Part shown: in pieces, positions 19,768 to 29,391 of the stretch | Numbering within the stretch: the stretch's first letter is position 1 | Layout of the letters: each line of letters starts with the position of its first letter | Virus record (IMG/VR): IMGVR_UViG_3300022591_000033 | Span: 1 to 35,301 of that record | Direction: 5' to 3' (one strand) | From: a virus | Length of the DNA stretch: 35,301 bases | Notes under the pieces: model-generated | Told to the model about the DNA's origin: nothing | Databases searched by the model: none | What the model saw: only the letters and a program-made list of their open reading frames with translations | Position numbers and translations under genes: made by a program

Positions 19768-20961
19768 CTAAATTCCGGTCGCGGGGACCTCCCCCGGCGC
19801 AACACCCTTTGGAGATTCCGGAAGGCCCAATTTCGGCGACGTGGGGGCCCCAGCACGCTCCATAACGAGCAACCGATCGCGCAGCCGGTCCTCGGCAAAC
19901 TTCAGGTTTTGGGTGATTCGCCCACGCTCACTCTCCGGAGCAATCCCTTTCAAAAGTGTTCGGCACGTCTCCGCCGATAATTGATGGAGTCCTGACCAGT
20001 AGGCGTTGATGGAGAACTCGTCCAGCGCTCGCCACTGGTAAACATTTTCATCCACGAACAGCCGGTCATCCGGCTGCTTGATCTGGATGGCCTGCTGCGA
20101 GAACAGCAGCGCCGCGTGGTGCATCCCGCCCACGCGACAGAAGCGGGCCGCCTGCACCAGCGGTTCCGCCCGGGTCGGCCGCCGCTCATAGCAGGAGAGG
20201 TAAGACATGAGCACCGCCTCGACGGGACGATGCAGCAACTCGCGGAGAATCGCCGCCTCGTATTGCGCCCACCAAGTTTCTTCTTCCCACCCCGGCATCT
20301 GCATTCGCGCTTCGTAATCATGCAGTGCCTCTTCGCGCCGGCCCAGGTCCTTGTAGGTCTGCGCCAGGTAGAACCGAGAGCGCCCGTCTGACGGTGAGAT
20401 GAGCACAGCTTCCGTCAGGATGGCCAGATCTCTCTCAAGCTTGGCGCGGCATTGCTCGGGTGTCTTGGTTCCCCGTTGGCGATAGATGCCCTGCAACCGC
20501 TCAGTCCGCCGCGCCGCATCACAGCAGAGGCATTCGTGGGTCTTCCCCACCCAGCGCCACGGCAGGCTGGCACGCACGATGCACGGCCTCCAAAATCGCA
20601 GGTTCTGATCATGCTCCTCGATCTCGTAGCAGTCGGCTCCTGAACCGCGCGTGAACACCGGCTGCGGATCGGCGCTGACCAGCACGTCGTCCGCATCCTG
20701 AAACAGAATGTAGTCATCCGGCCCGGCGAACGCTTTCGCGTGTGCAAGCGCCTCATTTCTGTTCGTCTCGAAATCTTGCCACGGCTCTTCGTAAAGCGCA
20801 CCGGGCAGATCCGCCAGCAATTTTGCAACGAGCGCCGGGGTTCCATCCGTCGAGCCCGTGTCGCAGATGACCCAGCCGTCGATGAGTGGACGGACGGATT
20901 CCAGGCAGCGGGCGATCCGCGGAGCTTCATTTTTCACGATCATATTCAAACAAATCCCCAT
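19768..20961 (-). CDS. Family 2-like glycosyltransferase with TPR-like C-terminus
   Basis: This 397-residue enzyme transfers a sugar from a nucleotide donor. The N-terminal GT-A domain (1-170) shows LNMIVKNEAPRIARCLES, DTGSTDGT (about 35-42), NRNEALAHAKAF and FQDADD (about 86-91), where the Asp residues bind nucleotide and metal. The rest (about 180-370) is helical and TPR-like (SRFYLAQTYKDLGRREEALH), a common partner of such domains for binding protein acceptors. It starts 9 bp after the collagen-like fibre gene, so the fibre, with its many Thr in Gly-Pro-Thr units, is the obvious candidate acceptor (inference). ATG 20961 follows TTAGGAGAGTGAT. Confidence 0.85.
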   Translation of the reverse strand: MGICLNMIVKNEAPRIARCLESVRPLIDGWVICDTGSTDGTPALVAKLLADLPGALYEEPWQDFETNRNEALAHAKAFAGPDDYILFQDADDVLVSADPQPVFTRGSGADCYEIEEHDQNLRFWRPCIVRASLPWRWVGKTHECLCCDAARRTERLQGIYRQRGTKTPEQCRAKLERDLAILTEAVLISPSDGRSRFYLAQTYKDLGRREEALHDYEARMQMPGWEEETWWAQYEAAILRELLHRPVEAVLMSYLSCYERRPTRAEPLVQAARFCRVGGMHHAALLFSQQAIQIKQPDDRLFVDENVYQWRALDEFSINAYWSGLHQLSAETCRTLLKGIAPESERGRITQNLKFAEDRLRDRLLVMERAGAPTSPKLGLPESPKGVAPGEVPATGI

Positions 20962-20970
20962 ATCACTCTC

Positions 20971-23049
<2,079 letters not shown>

Positions 23050-23065
23050 CACGCACCTCCCGTAG

Positions 23066-23071
23066 TATAAT
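23066..23071 (+). promoter_or_regulatory. Candidate -10 element for the HNH gene
   Basis: A perfect TATAAT on the plus strand, 71 bases before the HNH start codon. No good -35 sequence is visible. The HNH gene runs against all its neighbours and needs its own promoter. Confidence 0.35.
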
Positions 23072-23075
23072 GAAT

Positions 23076-23110
23076 GGGCCGCAGGGACGTTCTAGCGCCC
23101 CGTGCGGCCC
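23076..23110. promoter_or_regulatory. Hairpin between HNH and fibre genes
   Basis: GGGCCGCA (23076-23083) pairs with TGCGGCCC (23103-23110), with GGG/CCC as a further inner pairing. On the minus strand it lies 27 bases before the fibre start; on the plus strand it lies in the HNH leader. Confidence 0.5.
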
Positions 23111-23141
23111 AGGACATCATCGACTCACAGGAGGAGCCGAC

Positions 23142-23660
23142 ATGCCACCCCATTCTAAACCACCCGAATCTCGTTTTTGGGCAAAAGTAAATAAGAACGG
23201 TACAATCCCTCAACACTGTCCTGAACTCGGCCCATGCTGGATTTATGCAGGCTGCACAGACAAAAACGGATATGGGATTTTCGAACTTCACGCGAAGAAG
23301 GCCATCAAGGCTCATCGGTACGCTTATTCTCTTGCGCACGGCGAGATCCCACATGGCAAAGATATTCTTCATCATTGTGATAATCCGCCATGTGTCAATG
23401 ACCGGCACCTCTACGTTGGAACGCAAGCCGATAACTCCAGAGACATGGTGCTTCGCGGAAGAGAATCGCACGCTGGGCCTACCCATCCGTCGCGGGGAGA
23501 GTCGCATCGCAGAGCGACCACTACAGAACAGACGGTGCTTGAACTTCGCAAGCTCTCGCATGAGGGTGCAAGCTCTCGACACTTGGCTAGGAAATTCAAT
23601 CTCACTCGCAGTTGCGTTCAACATATTTTGCGCCACCGAAGCTGGAAGCATGTCACCTAA
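23142..23660 (+). CDS. HNH homing-type endonuclease
   Basis: This 172-residue protein is the only supported plus-strand gene. The HNH_3-type core runs about 20-105: RFWAKV, CWIYAGCTDKNGYG, KAHRYAYSLAHGEIP, HHCDNPPCVNDRHLYVGT. A C-terminal helix-turn-helix (ELRKLSHEGASSRHLARKF) likely reads DNA. Such genes are mobile and spread by cutting genomes that lack them. ATG 23142 has AGGAGGAG upstream. Its stop overlaps the stop of the J-like gene by 3-4 bp, so it fits between two tail genes without breaking either. Free-standing homing is inferred. Confidence 0.9.
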   Translation: MPPHSKPPESRFWAKVNKNGTIPQHCPELGPCWIYAGCTDKNGYGIFELHAKKAIKAHRYAYSLAHGEIPHGKDILHHCDNPPCVNDRHLYVGTQADNSRDMVLRGRESHAGPTHPSRGESHRRATTTEQTVLELRKLSHEGASSRHLARKFNLTRSCVQHILRHRSWKHVT

Positions 23661-26600
23661 GCACCTTCTACTAGAAAACCTGATGGGATGGGGAACCCTC
23701 CGGGGATGACATTGCTCCCTCCACCCCCAGGCAGGGCTTGAATTGCACCGATGAAGATATATCCAGTCACCCCCACTTTTGCCTGACTGGTTTCGCAGTA
23801 ACTTGGCAGCGGGCTCACACTGCCTGCATCTCCTACATAACCGGCGTCCGCCACAGTAATGTAGTAAGTCGTCGGAATGGCGGGCGCGCCGATCGCGAAG
23901 CTGCGCCCCTGATAGCTTGCGGTATTGGTCGGGAAAGCTTCCGCCACGGCCGCCATCACGATGGATGTTGACGTGGGGTTGGTCAGAGCGCTAGCTGGCG
24001 TCTGCGTGTAGCTCAGGGCATTCAAGTTCGCGGAGTTGCCGGTGCCCACCGGAGCGTAGGAGTAAGGCGTGGCATCGCCCAGGGATTGTACTCCGCCCCC
24101 GAACGTATTGAACGAGGGGAATTTGAAATACAGGGTCTTGCCGATCCAGTTCGGGTCCATCGCAACTTTGAGGATTCCTTCGGGCGCGCCCAGGAAGGCG
24201 AAGCGTGAACCCGGAGGGTGGTCCACGCCCGCCGCTCCGGGAGCACCGAAGACGGCACGCCGCAGTTTGTTCGTGCCTCCGCCAGTGGCCGCCAGGGTGT
24301 AGTTGTAGGAGCTGGTCAGCGTCCAGGCTGCATAGGTCATCAGCTCGTAGGGTGTGAGTGCCGAACCGGCCTCGACATAGCATGGGTAGGTGAAGTTGTC
24401 TTCATCGCTCACGGCATAAGTCAGGAGTGCTCCAAGTGATTCGGTTAGATTGACAGGCAGATCATTCGTCGTGTCAGGATCGGCCGCAGCCGGCCAATCG
24501 AGCGTTGTAACGCCCGTCGTGGCATTTCCTTGGCAGACGCCAAGCAGATTGTAGGATGCCCCTCCGTCCGTTGAAACATAGACCTGGCAGCCGCCGTATT
24601 CGGCACTTGGTGAAGAGATGACGAACCAAATCTGGTTGAGGTTGCTCGACAGGCGGGCGACCGGCTCGAAGATGACCGGCGTATTGACGTTTCCGGCGCT
24701 GGCGTCCGTGGAAGGCGAATAAGGGTTGGGTGCCGTAACCGTGATTGCCTGCGGCGCGTTGATGCCATAGACGAAAGGCTCGGCCTCGCAATCTATTTCC
24801 GTCTGATCGTTCTGCTCGGCCTTCATCAGCCGAACCGGCAGCAGATTGATGCTCATAAGCGGATCGCTGATCGTGACCAGGTCCATCGCTTCGAGCAGTT
24901 GCCAGCGCGCGTTCAGGGTAAACTTGTAGAGTACATTCTCAACATACCCCTGCCTCCGCACGGCGATGCGCAGCAGGCTTCGGGCCACGGAGACATCCTG
25001 CACGGCATTATTCACTATCGGATCACCCTTGCGCACGCCATAAAGGGCGATGCCGGCCGCGTCCGGCTCTGCCGTCGTCATCTGCGCATAGTCCGAGCTG
25101 CGGTTGATGTGCTGCATTTGCAGGACCGTCTTGACGTCGGTGCGCGCCGCTCGCACCAGGGTGATGGGACTCTCTCCGCTTGCGGCGATGAAATCTCCAT
25201 TCTCCGTGCTCAGGTTCGCCACGGGCCCCGATGCGGTCGGCGAGTAATAAATTCCTCCGTTGCCTGCCGCCGACACTTCGCTGCGGGGTACAAGTTTCAA
25301 CTTGAACCCTGACCAGACCGGCGCGCAGTTTGCCGCCGCGCAGAGCGTATCGACCCAGTCGCGGGCCACCTGTTGTGAATCCATGGTGAGCGATCCCCAC
25401 AGGCCCCCGGCCCGGCATTGTTGGCGAGTCAGATCAAGCATCGTGCGGTCAATGATGTCCGGCAGAGCCTTCGCGTAGGTCGGCGGAACTGTGGCCTTGA
25501 ACGCGATCAAGATGAGCATGGAATGCGCATCAGACATCGCGCTTGGCCACTGCATGGCATAAGTTCCTGGCGTCGTCACGGTCCGCTGCTGCACCAGAGG
25601 GCAGGGCCACCCCGCGGTGTATTGCTGGTCGAAGATGCTCACGATCAAGGGCCAGGTATCCAGGGCAGCGAGCGAATAGGCGTAGGGGTCCCCCTGAAGA
25701 GAGACGGAAAACATGAGCGAGACTTTCCCCGGATCATTTGTCGTCGTGAGTGAAACGGTGGGCTGCACGCCGGAGGCAGATGCCACAGCATCGAATGTGT
25801 CCGCTCCGGCTATCTCCAATATCGCGGTCCATGAAACACCCTTCCCTCCCCCGATCAGGGGGTCTATGGTCACGCTGTTCGCTCCAGGCAGGCAGTTTTC
25901 ACAGTACCAGACGGACATCGACCCGATGTCCGTTCCAGCGGGAGCAACGTTTGCCGCCAGAGTCCATCCGGTGTTGCCCAGCGAGTCCGTGACGCTGGTC
26001 ACGTCTCCCCCATAGCAGTTGGCAACGAGCAGGAGCAGGTTTCCGGCAGTGTTGGGCTGATCGAAGGCGTAGGTCTTTGAGGCCAGATTACGGCCGTCCA
26101 ACACCAACTTTTTCTGGATGGCTCCCGGAAAGTTGTAGCAGTTAACGCCGCGCTGCACCGGCGAGACTCCGGTCGCTCCGCCGATGGCCGCCTGGCTCTG
26201 TCCAGACTTTATGATGTCCGCGATCATGTCCACGAAGTCGCCGTCGCCAGAGGGATAGACTGCCCACTTGCCGAGGATCTCTGCCTTGATTGACGGTATG
26301 GCGCCGGATGATCCGAGGTCGATGTTCGGGGAACCGGCGCCCGCGTACCAGGGATATAGAATCTGCTCGCTGGAATAGCCCGCGTATTCATCTCCCGAGC
26401 CCAGGATGTTTTCAAACGAAAGGCGCAGCTTCGCGGCGGGCAACTGGTAGCTGGTCGCCGCATTCGTGCGGGCATAATAAATCTTAAGCCGGCCCGTACC
26501 GATGGCGGTTCCGTAGAGTGCCGGATCGACGTAGAACGTGTTGCCGTAGCTGGGCTGCCAGCGATAGACGAAAGGCCAGCATCGGTACCCCATGCCATCC

Positions 26601-27088
26601 ATGGGGTCCGGGCCAGCCTGCAATTCGTTCCACATGGGCACCCATAGATCAGCGTCAGGAGAAACATGGGGGCTCCCCCCGTAGTCGTCGAACGCGATGT
26701 AACCAGCAATCCTGGCCGTCACAGCGATCAACGCCACGAAATTGGCATCCGCAATCGTGTAGGACGCAGGAGCAAACCCGCCATAGTCTACCTCAACGAA
26801 ATCCAACCCGTACTTCGTCGAGTTCGCCCAAATCTGAAGCATGTCCATGATCGGGTTATGGCCCAACAGGAAATCAATCGCTTCGACGTAGTCGGGCGGC
26901 CCGCCCTTTTTCGACGCCTTGCCCTTCTTGCCGCTCCCTCCCTGCCGCAGGTTGTTCGCCCAGATGGCCAGGAACGGCGAGCGCGTCATCCCGTAAATCT
27001 GCGGGATCGTTAACCCATAGGTCGATGCCTGGAGCATCGTTCCAAGGGCTGTGGGCCGCGTGCTTGCCTGGTTTTTCCCGCCAAACAT
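23657..27088 (-). CDS. Large tail-tip protein, lambda J / GTA Rcc01698-like
   Basis: This 1143-residue protein is the host-contacting hub of the tail tip. The first 330 residues form the N-terminal region. Residues about 339-533 look like an inserted beta-sandwich (TAGNLLLLVANCYGG, VTDSLGNTGWTL, LPGANSVTI), similar to the middle domain of the collagen-like fibre. From about 540 the phage-tail_3 region follows (DIIDRTMLDLTRQQCRAGG, ARTDVKTVLQMQHINRSSDY, RIAVRRQGYVENVLYKFTL). The C-terminal 350 residues are FN3- and beta-rich. The order DUF2460, DUF2163, NlpC/P60, large J-like is that of gene-transfer-agent tails. ATG 27088 (TGATG overlap) has TTGGAG upstream. Confidence 0.85.
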   Translation of the reverse strand: MFGGKNQASTRPTALGTMLQASTYGLTIPQIYGMTRSPFLAIWANNLRQGGSGKKGKASKKGGPPDYVEAIDFLLGHNPIMDMLQIWANSTKYGLDFVEVDYGGFAPASYTIADANFVALIAVTARIAGYIAFDDYGGSPHVSPDADLWVPMWNELQAGPDPMDGMGYRCWPFVYRWQPSYGNTFYVDPALYGTAIGTGRLKIYYARTNAATSYQLPAAKLRLSFENILGSGDEYAGYSSEQILYPWYAGAGSPNIDLGSSGAIPSIKAEILGKWAVYPSGDGDFVDMIADIIKSGQSQAAIGGATGVSPVQRGVNCYNFPGAIQKKLVLDGRNLASKTYAFDQPNTAGNLLLLVANCYGGDVTSVTDSLGNTGWTLAANVAPAGTDIGSMSVWYCENCLPGANSVTIDPLIGGGKGVSWTAILEIAGADTFDAVASASGVQPTVSLTTTNDPGKVSLMFSVSLQGDPYAYSLAALDTWPLIVSIFDQQYTAGWPCPLVQQRTVTTPGTYAMQWPSAMSDAHSMLILIAFKATVPPTYAKALPDIIDRTMLDLTRQQCRAGGLWGSLTMDSQQVARDWVDTLCAAANCAPVWSGFKLKLVPRSEVSAAGNGGIYYSPTASGPVANLSTENGDFIAASGESPITLVRAARTDVKTVLQMQHINRSSDYAQMTTAEPDAAGIALYGVRKGDPIVNNAVQDVSVARSLLRIAVRRQGYVENVLYKFTLNARWQLLEAMDLVTISDPLMSINLLPVRLMKAEQNDQTEIDCEAEPFVYGINAPQAITVTAPNPYSPSTDASAGNVNTPVIFEPVARLSSNLNQIWFVISSPSAEYGGCQVYVSTDGGASYNLLGVCQGNATTGVTTLDWPAAADPDTTNDLPVNLTESLGALLTYAVSDEDNFTYPCYVEAGSALTPYELMTYAAWTLTSSYNYTLAATGGGTNKLRRAVFGAPGAAGVDHPPGSRFAFLGAPEGILKVAMDPNWIGKTLYFKFPSFNTFGGGVQSLGDATPYSYAPVGTGNSANLNALSYTQTPASALTNPTSTSIVMAAVAEAFPTNTASYQGRSFAIGAPAIPTTYYITVADAGYVGDAGSVSPLPSYCETSQAKVGVTGYIFIGAIQALPGGGGSNVIPGGFPIPSGFLVEGA

Positions 27089-27537
27089 CAATCGCTCCAA
27101 GGCGTGAATATCACCATTTCCGTGTGCGCCAGCGCCGCATGCAACACCAGGTTGACCTCGGCCACGGTGCGGTCAAAAGCGTGAACTCCGTGCGGCCAAG
27201 CCGTCACGATTGCGCCGTGATTGTAAATCCAGCTGCGCGCCACCTTGAACAGAATCAGGTCGCCCGGCCGGGCTTCCGGCGTCCCCCGGCAGATCGTCTC
27301 GACCACCTGCCGGGCGTGCTTCAGAAGAGCATACTTGTAACGCTCCTCCGTCGCGTGATGAAACCAGTCATGAGAATACACCGACAAAGGCTCCCGCTCG
27401 GACGCGCCGATTTCAATCAGGTACTCGGCGATCAACGTCGCACAGTCCACCCCGGCGCCTTTCAGGCGGCCGCCCAGGACGTAATGCGTCCCGATCCATG
27501 TTCGGGCCACGGCAACGGCTTGTTCTCGCGTCATCAT
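27088..27537 (-). CDS. NlpC/P60 family tail-associated peptidase
   Basis: This 149-residue protein is a papain-like cysteine peptidase that cuts peptidoglycan stems during DNA entry or is used in tail assembly (lambda K role). The catalytic Cys is at about 32 in GAGVDCATLIAEYL; the His is at about 107 in YNHGAIVTAW, and His119 in PHGVH may be the third residue. RPGDLILFK is the usual strand between them. The start is taken at ATG 27537, with another ATG directly after. GGAGG is 12 bases upstream, rather far, and coupling to the previous gene (stop at 27539) is likely. Confidence 0.9.
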   Translation of the reverse strand: MMTREQAVAVARTWIGTHYVLGGRLKGAGVDCATLIAEYLIEIGASEREPLSVYSHDWFHHATEERYKYALLKHARQVVETICRGTPEARPGDLILFKVARSWIYNHGAIVTAWPHGVHAFDRTVAEVNLVLHAALAHTEMVIFTPWSD

Positions 27538-27538
27538 T

Positions 27539-28450
27539 TCAGAGCGCAGCCTCCGGGGCCGGAACGCTTGGGAATCCGTAGAAGTCCCCGTCCGCCTGGT
27601 CAATCGGGCTCTGTGCGCTCACATAGAACTTGTCTCCGATGGTCGGAACCCAGGGGAGCGGCGAATAGATTTGGAAGCTGTTGTATTGGTGTCCGCCGCT
27701 CGTGTAGTTTGAGTTCTTCGCGACGACGCTGAAGAGTCCGGCCAGGGTAGAGTCGCCGGCGAAGACGATGTAGCCACCGTCGAAAACATCGTGTGTGAAG
27801 ATGTGCGTCGGCGTGCTCGTGCAGTCGGCGTTGATGGCGGTCGTCGTGCTGGCGTCGGCGACGATGAACTCCGGGATCGAGGAGAAGCCCGCGGGCGGAG
27901 TCCCCCCGATGTAGCTGGCCAGGGAATTGGTCACTTCGATCACGCCCTGCGGCACTTTCTGATCGAGCACATAGAGATAACTTTGGACGTTGAACTTGAT
28001 CTCGCCGCGCGTGGGCTGCGTCGTGCCGATCACGCCTCCGAACAGCTCATAGGCTCCCCAGGTGTTCGCATCTCCGGGCGTGGGCATGAGGCAGCGCCAC
28101 AGGCGGAAGCGCCGGTTATCGTAGAATCCCAGGCGGGCCAACTCGTAAGGGCTGGTCGTAGGAATCGAGGACGTGAAGGTTTGGTTTGCGGGTGCCCAGG
28201 AAACATCAAGTTGTTTCGAATCCAGGCCAACGTCACTCGCGACCGAGCCGCGCTTGACGACGGCCGGCAGGAACGTTCCCCACAAGGACCAGAGGAGCGG
28301 CGATTCCCAGTTCGAGAGCCAGAGCGCTTGAGGATCATCTGCCTCGCCGATGAGGTAGAGATCGGCCTGCCAGAGCTGGTTGCTGGCTTTGAGCGCCGCA
28401 AGAACCGTGGCGGTTGTGTCCGTTCCATTGCCAGAGAGAACTTTGCGCAT
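27539..28450 (-). CDS. Tail-tip protein, DUF2163/BR0599-like
   Basis: This 303-residue protein probably forms part of the distal tail or baseplate hub, as in gene transfer agents. It begins MRKVLSGNGTDTTATVLAAL, has WQADLYLIG early and FNVQSYLYVLDQKVPQGVIE in the middle, and ends DGDFYGFPSVPAPEAAL, close to the 'GFP.vPg' ending of this family. Family members often have a Cys pair before the end; here the Cys positions differ. It starts at ATG 28450 in a TGATG overlap with the DUF2460 gene and has no Shine-Dalgarno, which points to coupled translation. Confidence 0.75.
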   Translation of the reverse strand: MRKVLSGNGTDTTATVLAALKASNQLWQADLYLIGEADDPQALWLSNWESPLLWSLWGTFLPAVVKRGSVASDVGLDSKQLDVSWAPANQTFTSSIPTTSPYELARLGFYDNRRFRLWRCLMPTPGDANTWGAYELFGGVIGTTQPTRGEIKFNVQSYLYVLDQKVPQGVIEVTNSLASYIGGTPPAGFSSIPEFIVADASTTTAINADCTSTPTHIFTHDVFDGGYIVFAGDSTLAGLFSVVAKNSNYTSGGHQYNSFQIYSPLPWVPTIGDKFYVSAQSPIDQADGDFYGFPSVPAPEAAL

Positions 28451-29391
28451 CAGACGGTTGGAGGACGGTCGGAGACGAGCGTGATGGCTCCGGCGCCACC
28501 CTTCCCTTCCGACCCGCCCACGGTCCACATATCGCTCACGAACTTCTCGAAGTCGATGGCGTCAGTCTCGAAGCGCACACGGAAATAGAATTTGAACGAG
28601 GCGGTGACGGGCGCGGTCGGCACATAGCTTGCAGTCCATGCGATGTACTGGCCCATGTAGGAGGCTCCCGGGATGGCGAGGCCCGGGACCGTCGATAGCG
28701 TTCCGGCATAGTACCCCGTGAGCACGGCGCCGTTGCCGTACAGCGTGACCGCGCCGTTCAGGTCGGTGACGTCCTCCGCGAAGCCGCCCAGGTTTCTTTG
28801 CAGGGGCGAATAGTACAGGCCCGTTGACGTGTCCATGACCAGCGGAAGCTCCGCGAACAAATTAGGCACCGCCGAGAAGCCCGAGCCCTGGTCGTCCCAG
28901 CGCAATTGCGGAGAGCTGGGGCCTTCTGACACATGCCCCCCGGCGGTCGAGAATGCGGGAGCGCTGCTGCCGGAGATTCCGGCCACGGTCGCCTTTTGCC
29001 AGTGTGTCGCGACGAGCAGGCTCGCGTCCACCGGATAATAGGTGCTTGCTTTCCAGCCCGCCGTCGTGATGCCAGGCCCAACCGAGTCGTCATCCGGGTC
29101 GTCGAACAGGAACGGCGCCTGCTGGCCGTATTTGTCCATGAAAAAGCCCATGAGAGCTTGCAAGTCCGTCCAGGGCGCGTTGCCATTCGCGATGTTGCCA
29201 GGGTCGTTATACAGCACTTCATAGTTCAGCGTCCACCGCCAGAATGGGTTGCGGGTCTGCGCGATGCGGGTGCAGTAGAAGTTCGGAGCGTCCTGCACGA
29301 TGGTGTTGAACAGCGGGCGCTTGATCACCGTGAAGGCCAGGCCGCGGATCGCGCTCGAGGCCGAACTCGCAGGATATATTTGCATGCTCAT
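28450..29391 (-). CDS. Tail protein, DUF2460-like (distal tail)
   Basis: This 313-residue protein matches the DUF2460 plan of GTA-type tails. Near the start it has FNTIVQDAPNFYCTRIAQTRN and FWRWTLNYEVLYND, then LQALMGFFMDKYGQQAPFLF and DDPDDD, where the family has 'l.ffF..r.G....F.f.D..D'. The middle (110-220) is an insertion with Ig-like character. The end, FYFRVRFETDAIDFEKFVSD, is typical of distal tail proteins. GGAGAG precedes ATG 29391, which overlaps the tape measure stop by ATGA. Confidence 0.8.
   Translation of the reverse strand: MSMQIYPASSASSAIRGLAFTVIKRPLFNTIVQDAPNFYCTRIAQTRNPFWRWTLNYEVLYNDPGNIANGNAPWTDLQALMGFFMDKYGQQAPFLFDDPDDDSVGPGITTAGWKASTYYPVDASLLVATHWQKATVAGISGSSAPAFSTAGGHVSEGPSSPQLRWDDQGSGFSAVPNLFAELPLVMDTSTGLYYSPLQRNLGGFAEDVTDLNGAVTLYGNGAVLTGYYAGTLSTVPGLAIPGASYMGQYIAWTASYVPTAPVTASFKFYFRVRFETDAIDFEKFVSDMWTVGGSEGKGGAGAITLVSDRPPTV

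Noticed and set aside
23070-23141. Longer N-terminus of the HNH protein from ATG 23070
   Set aside because: It would run through a hairpin, has no binding site and encodes non-family sequence; ATG 23142 follows AGGAGGAG.
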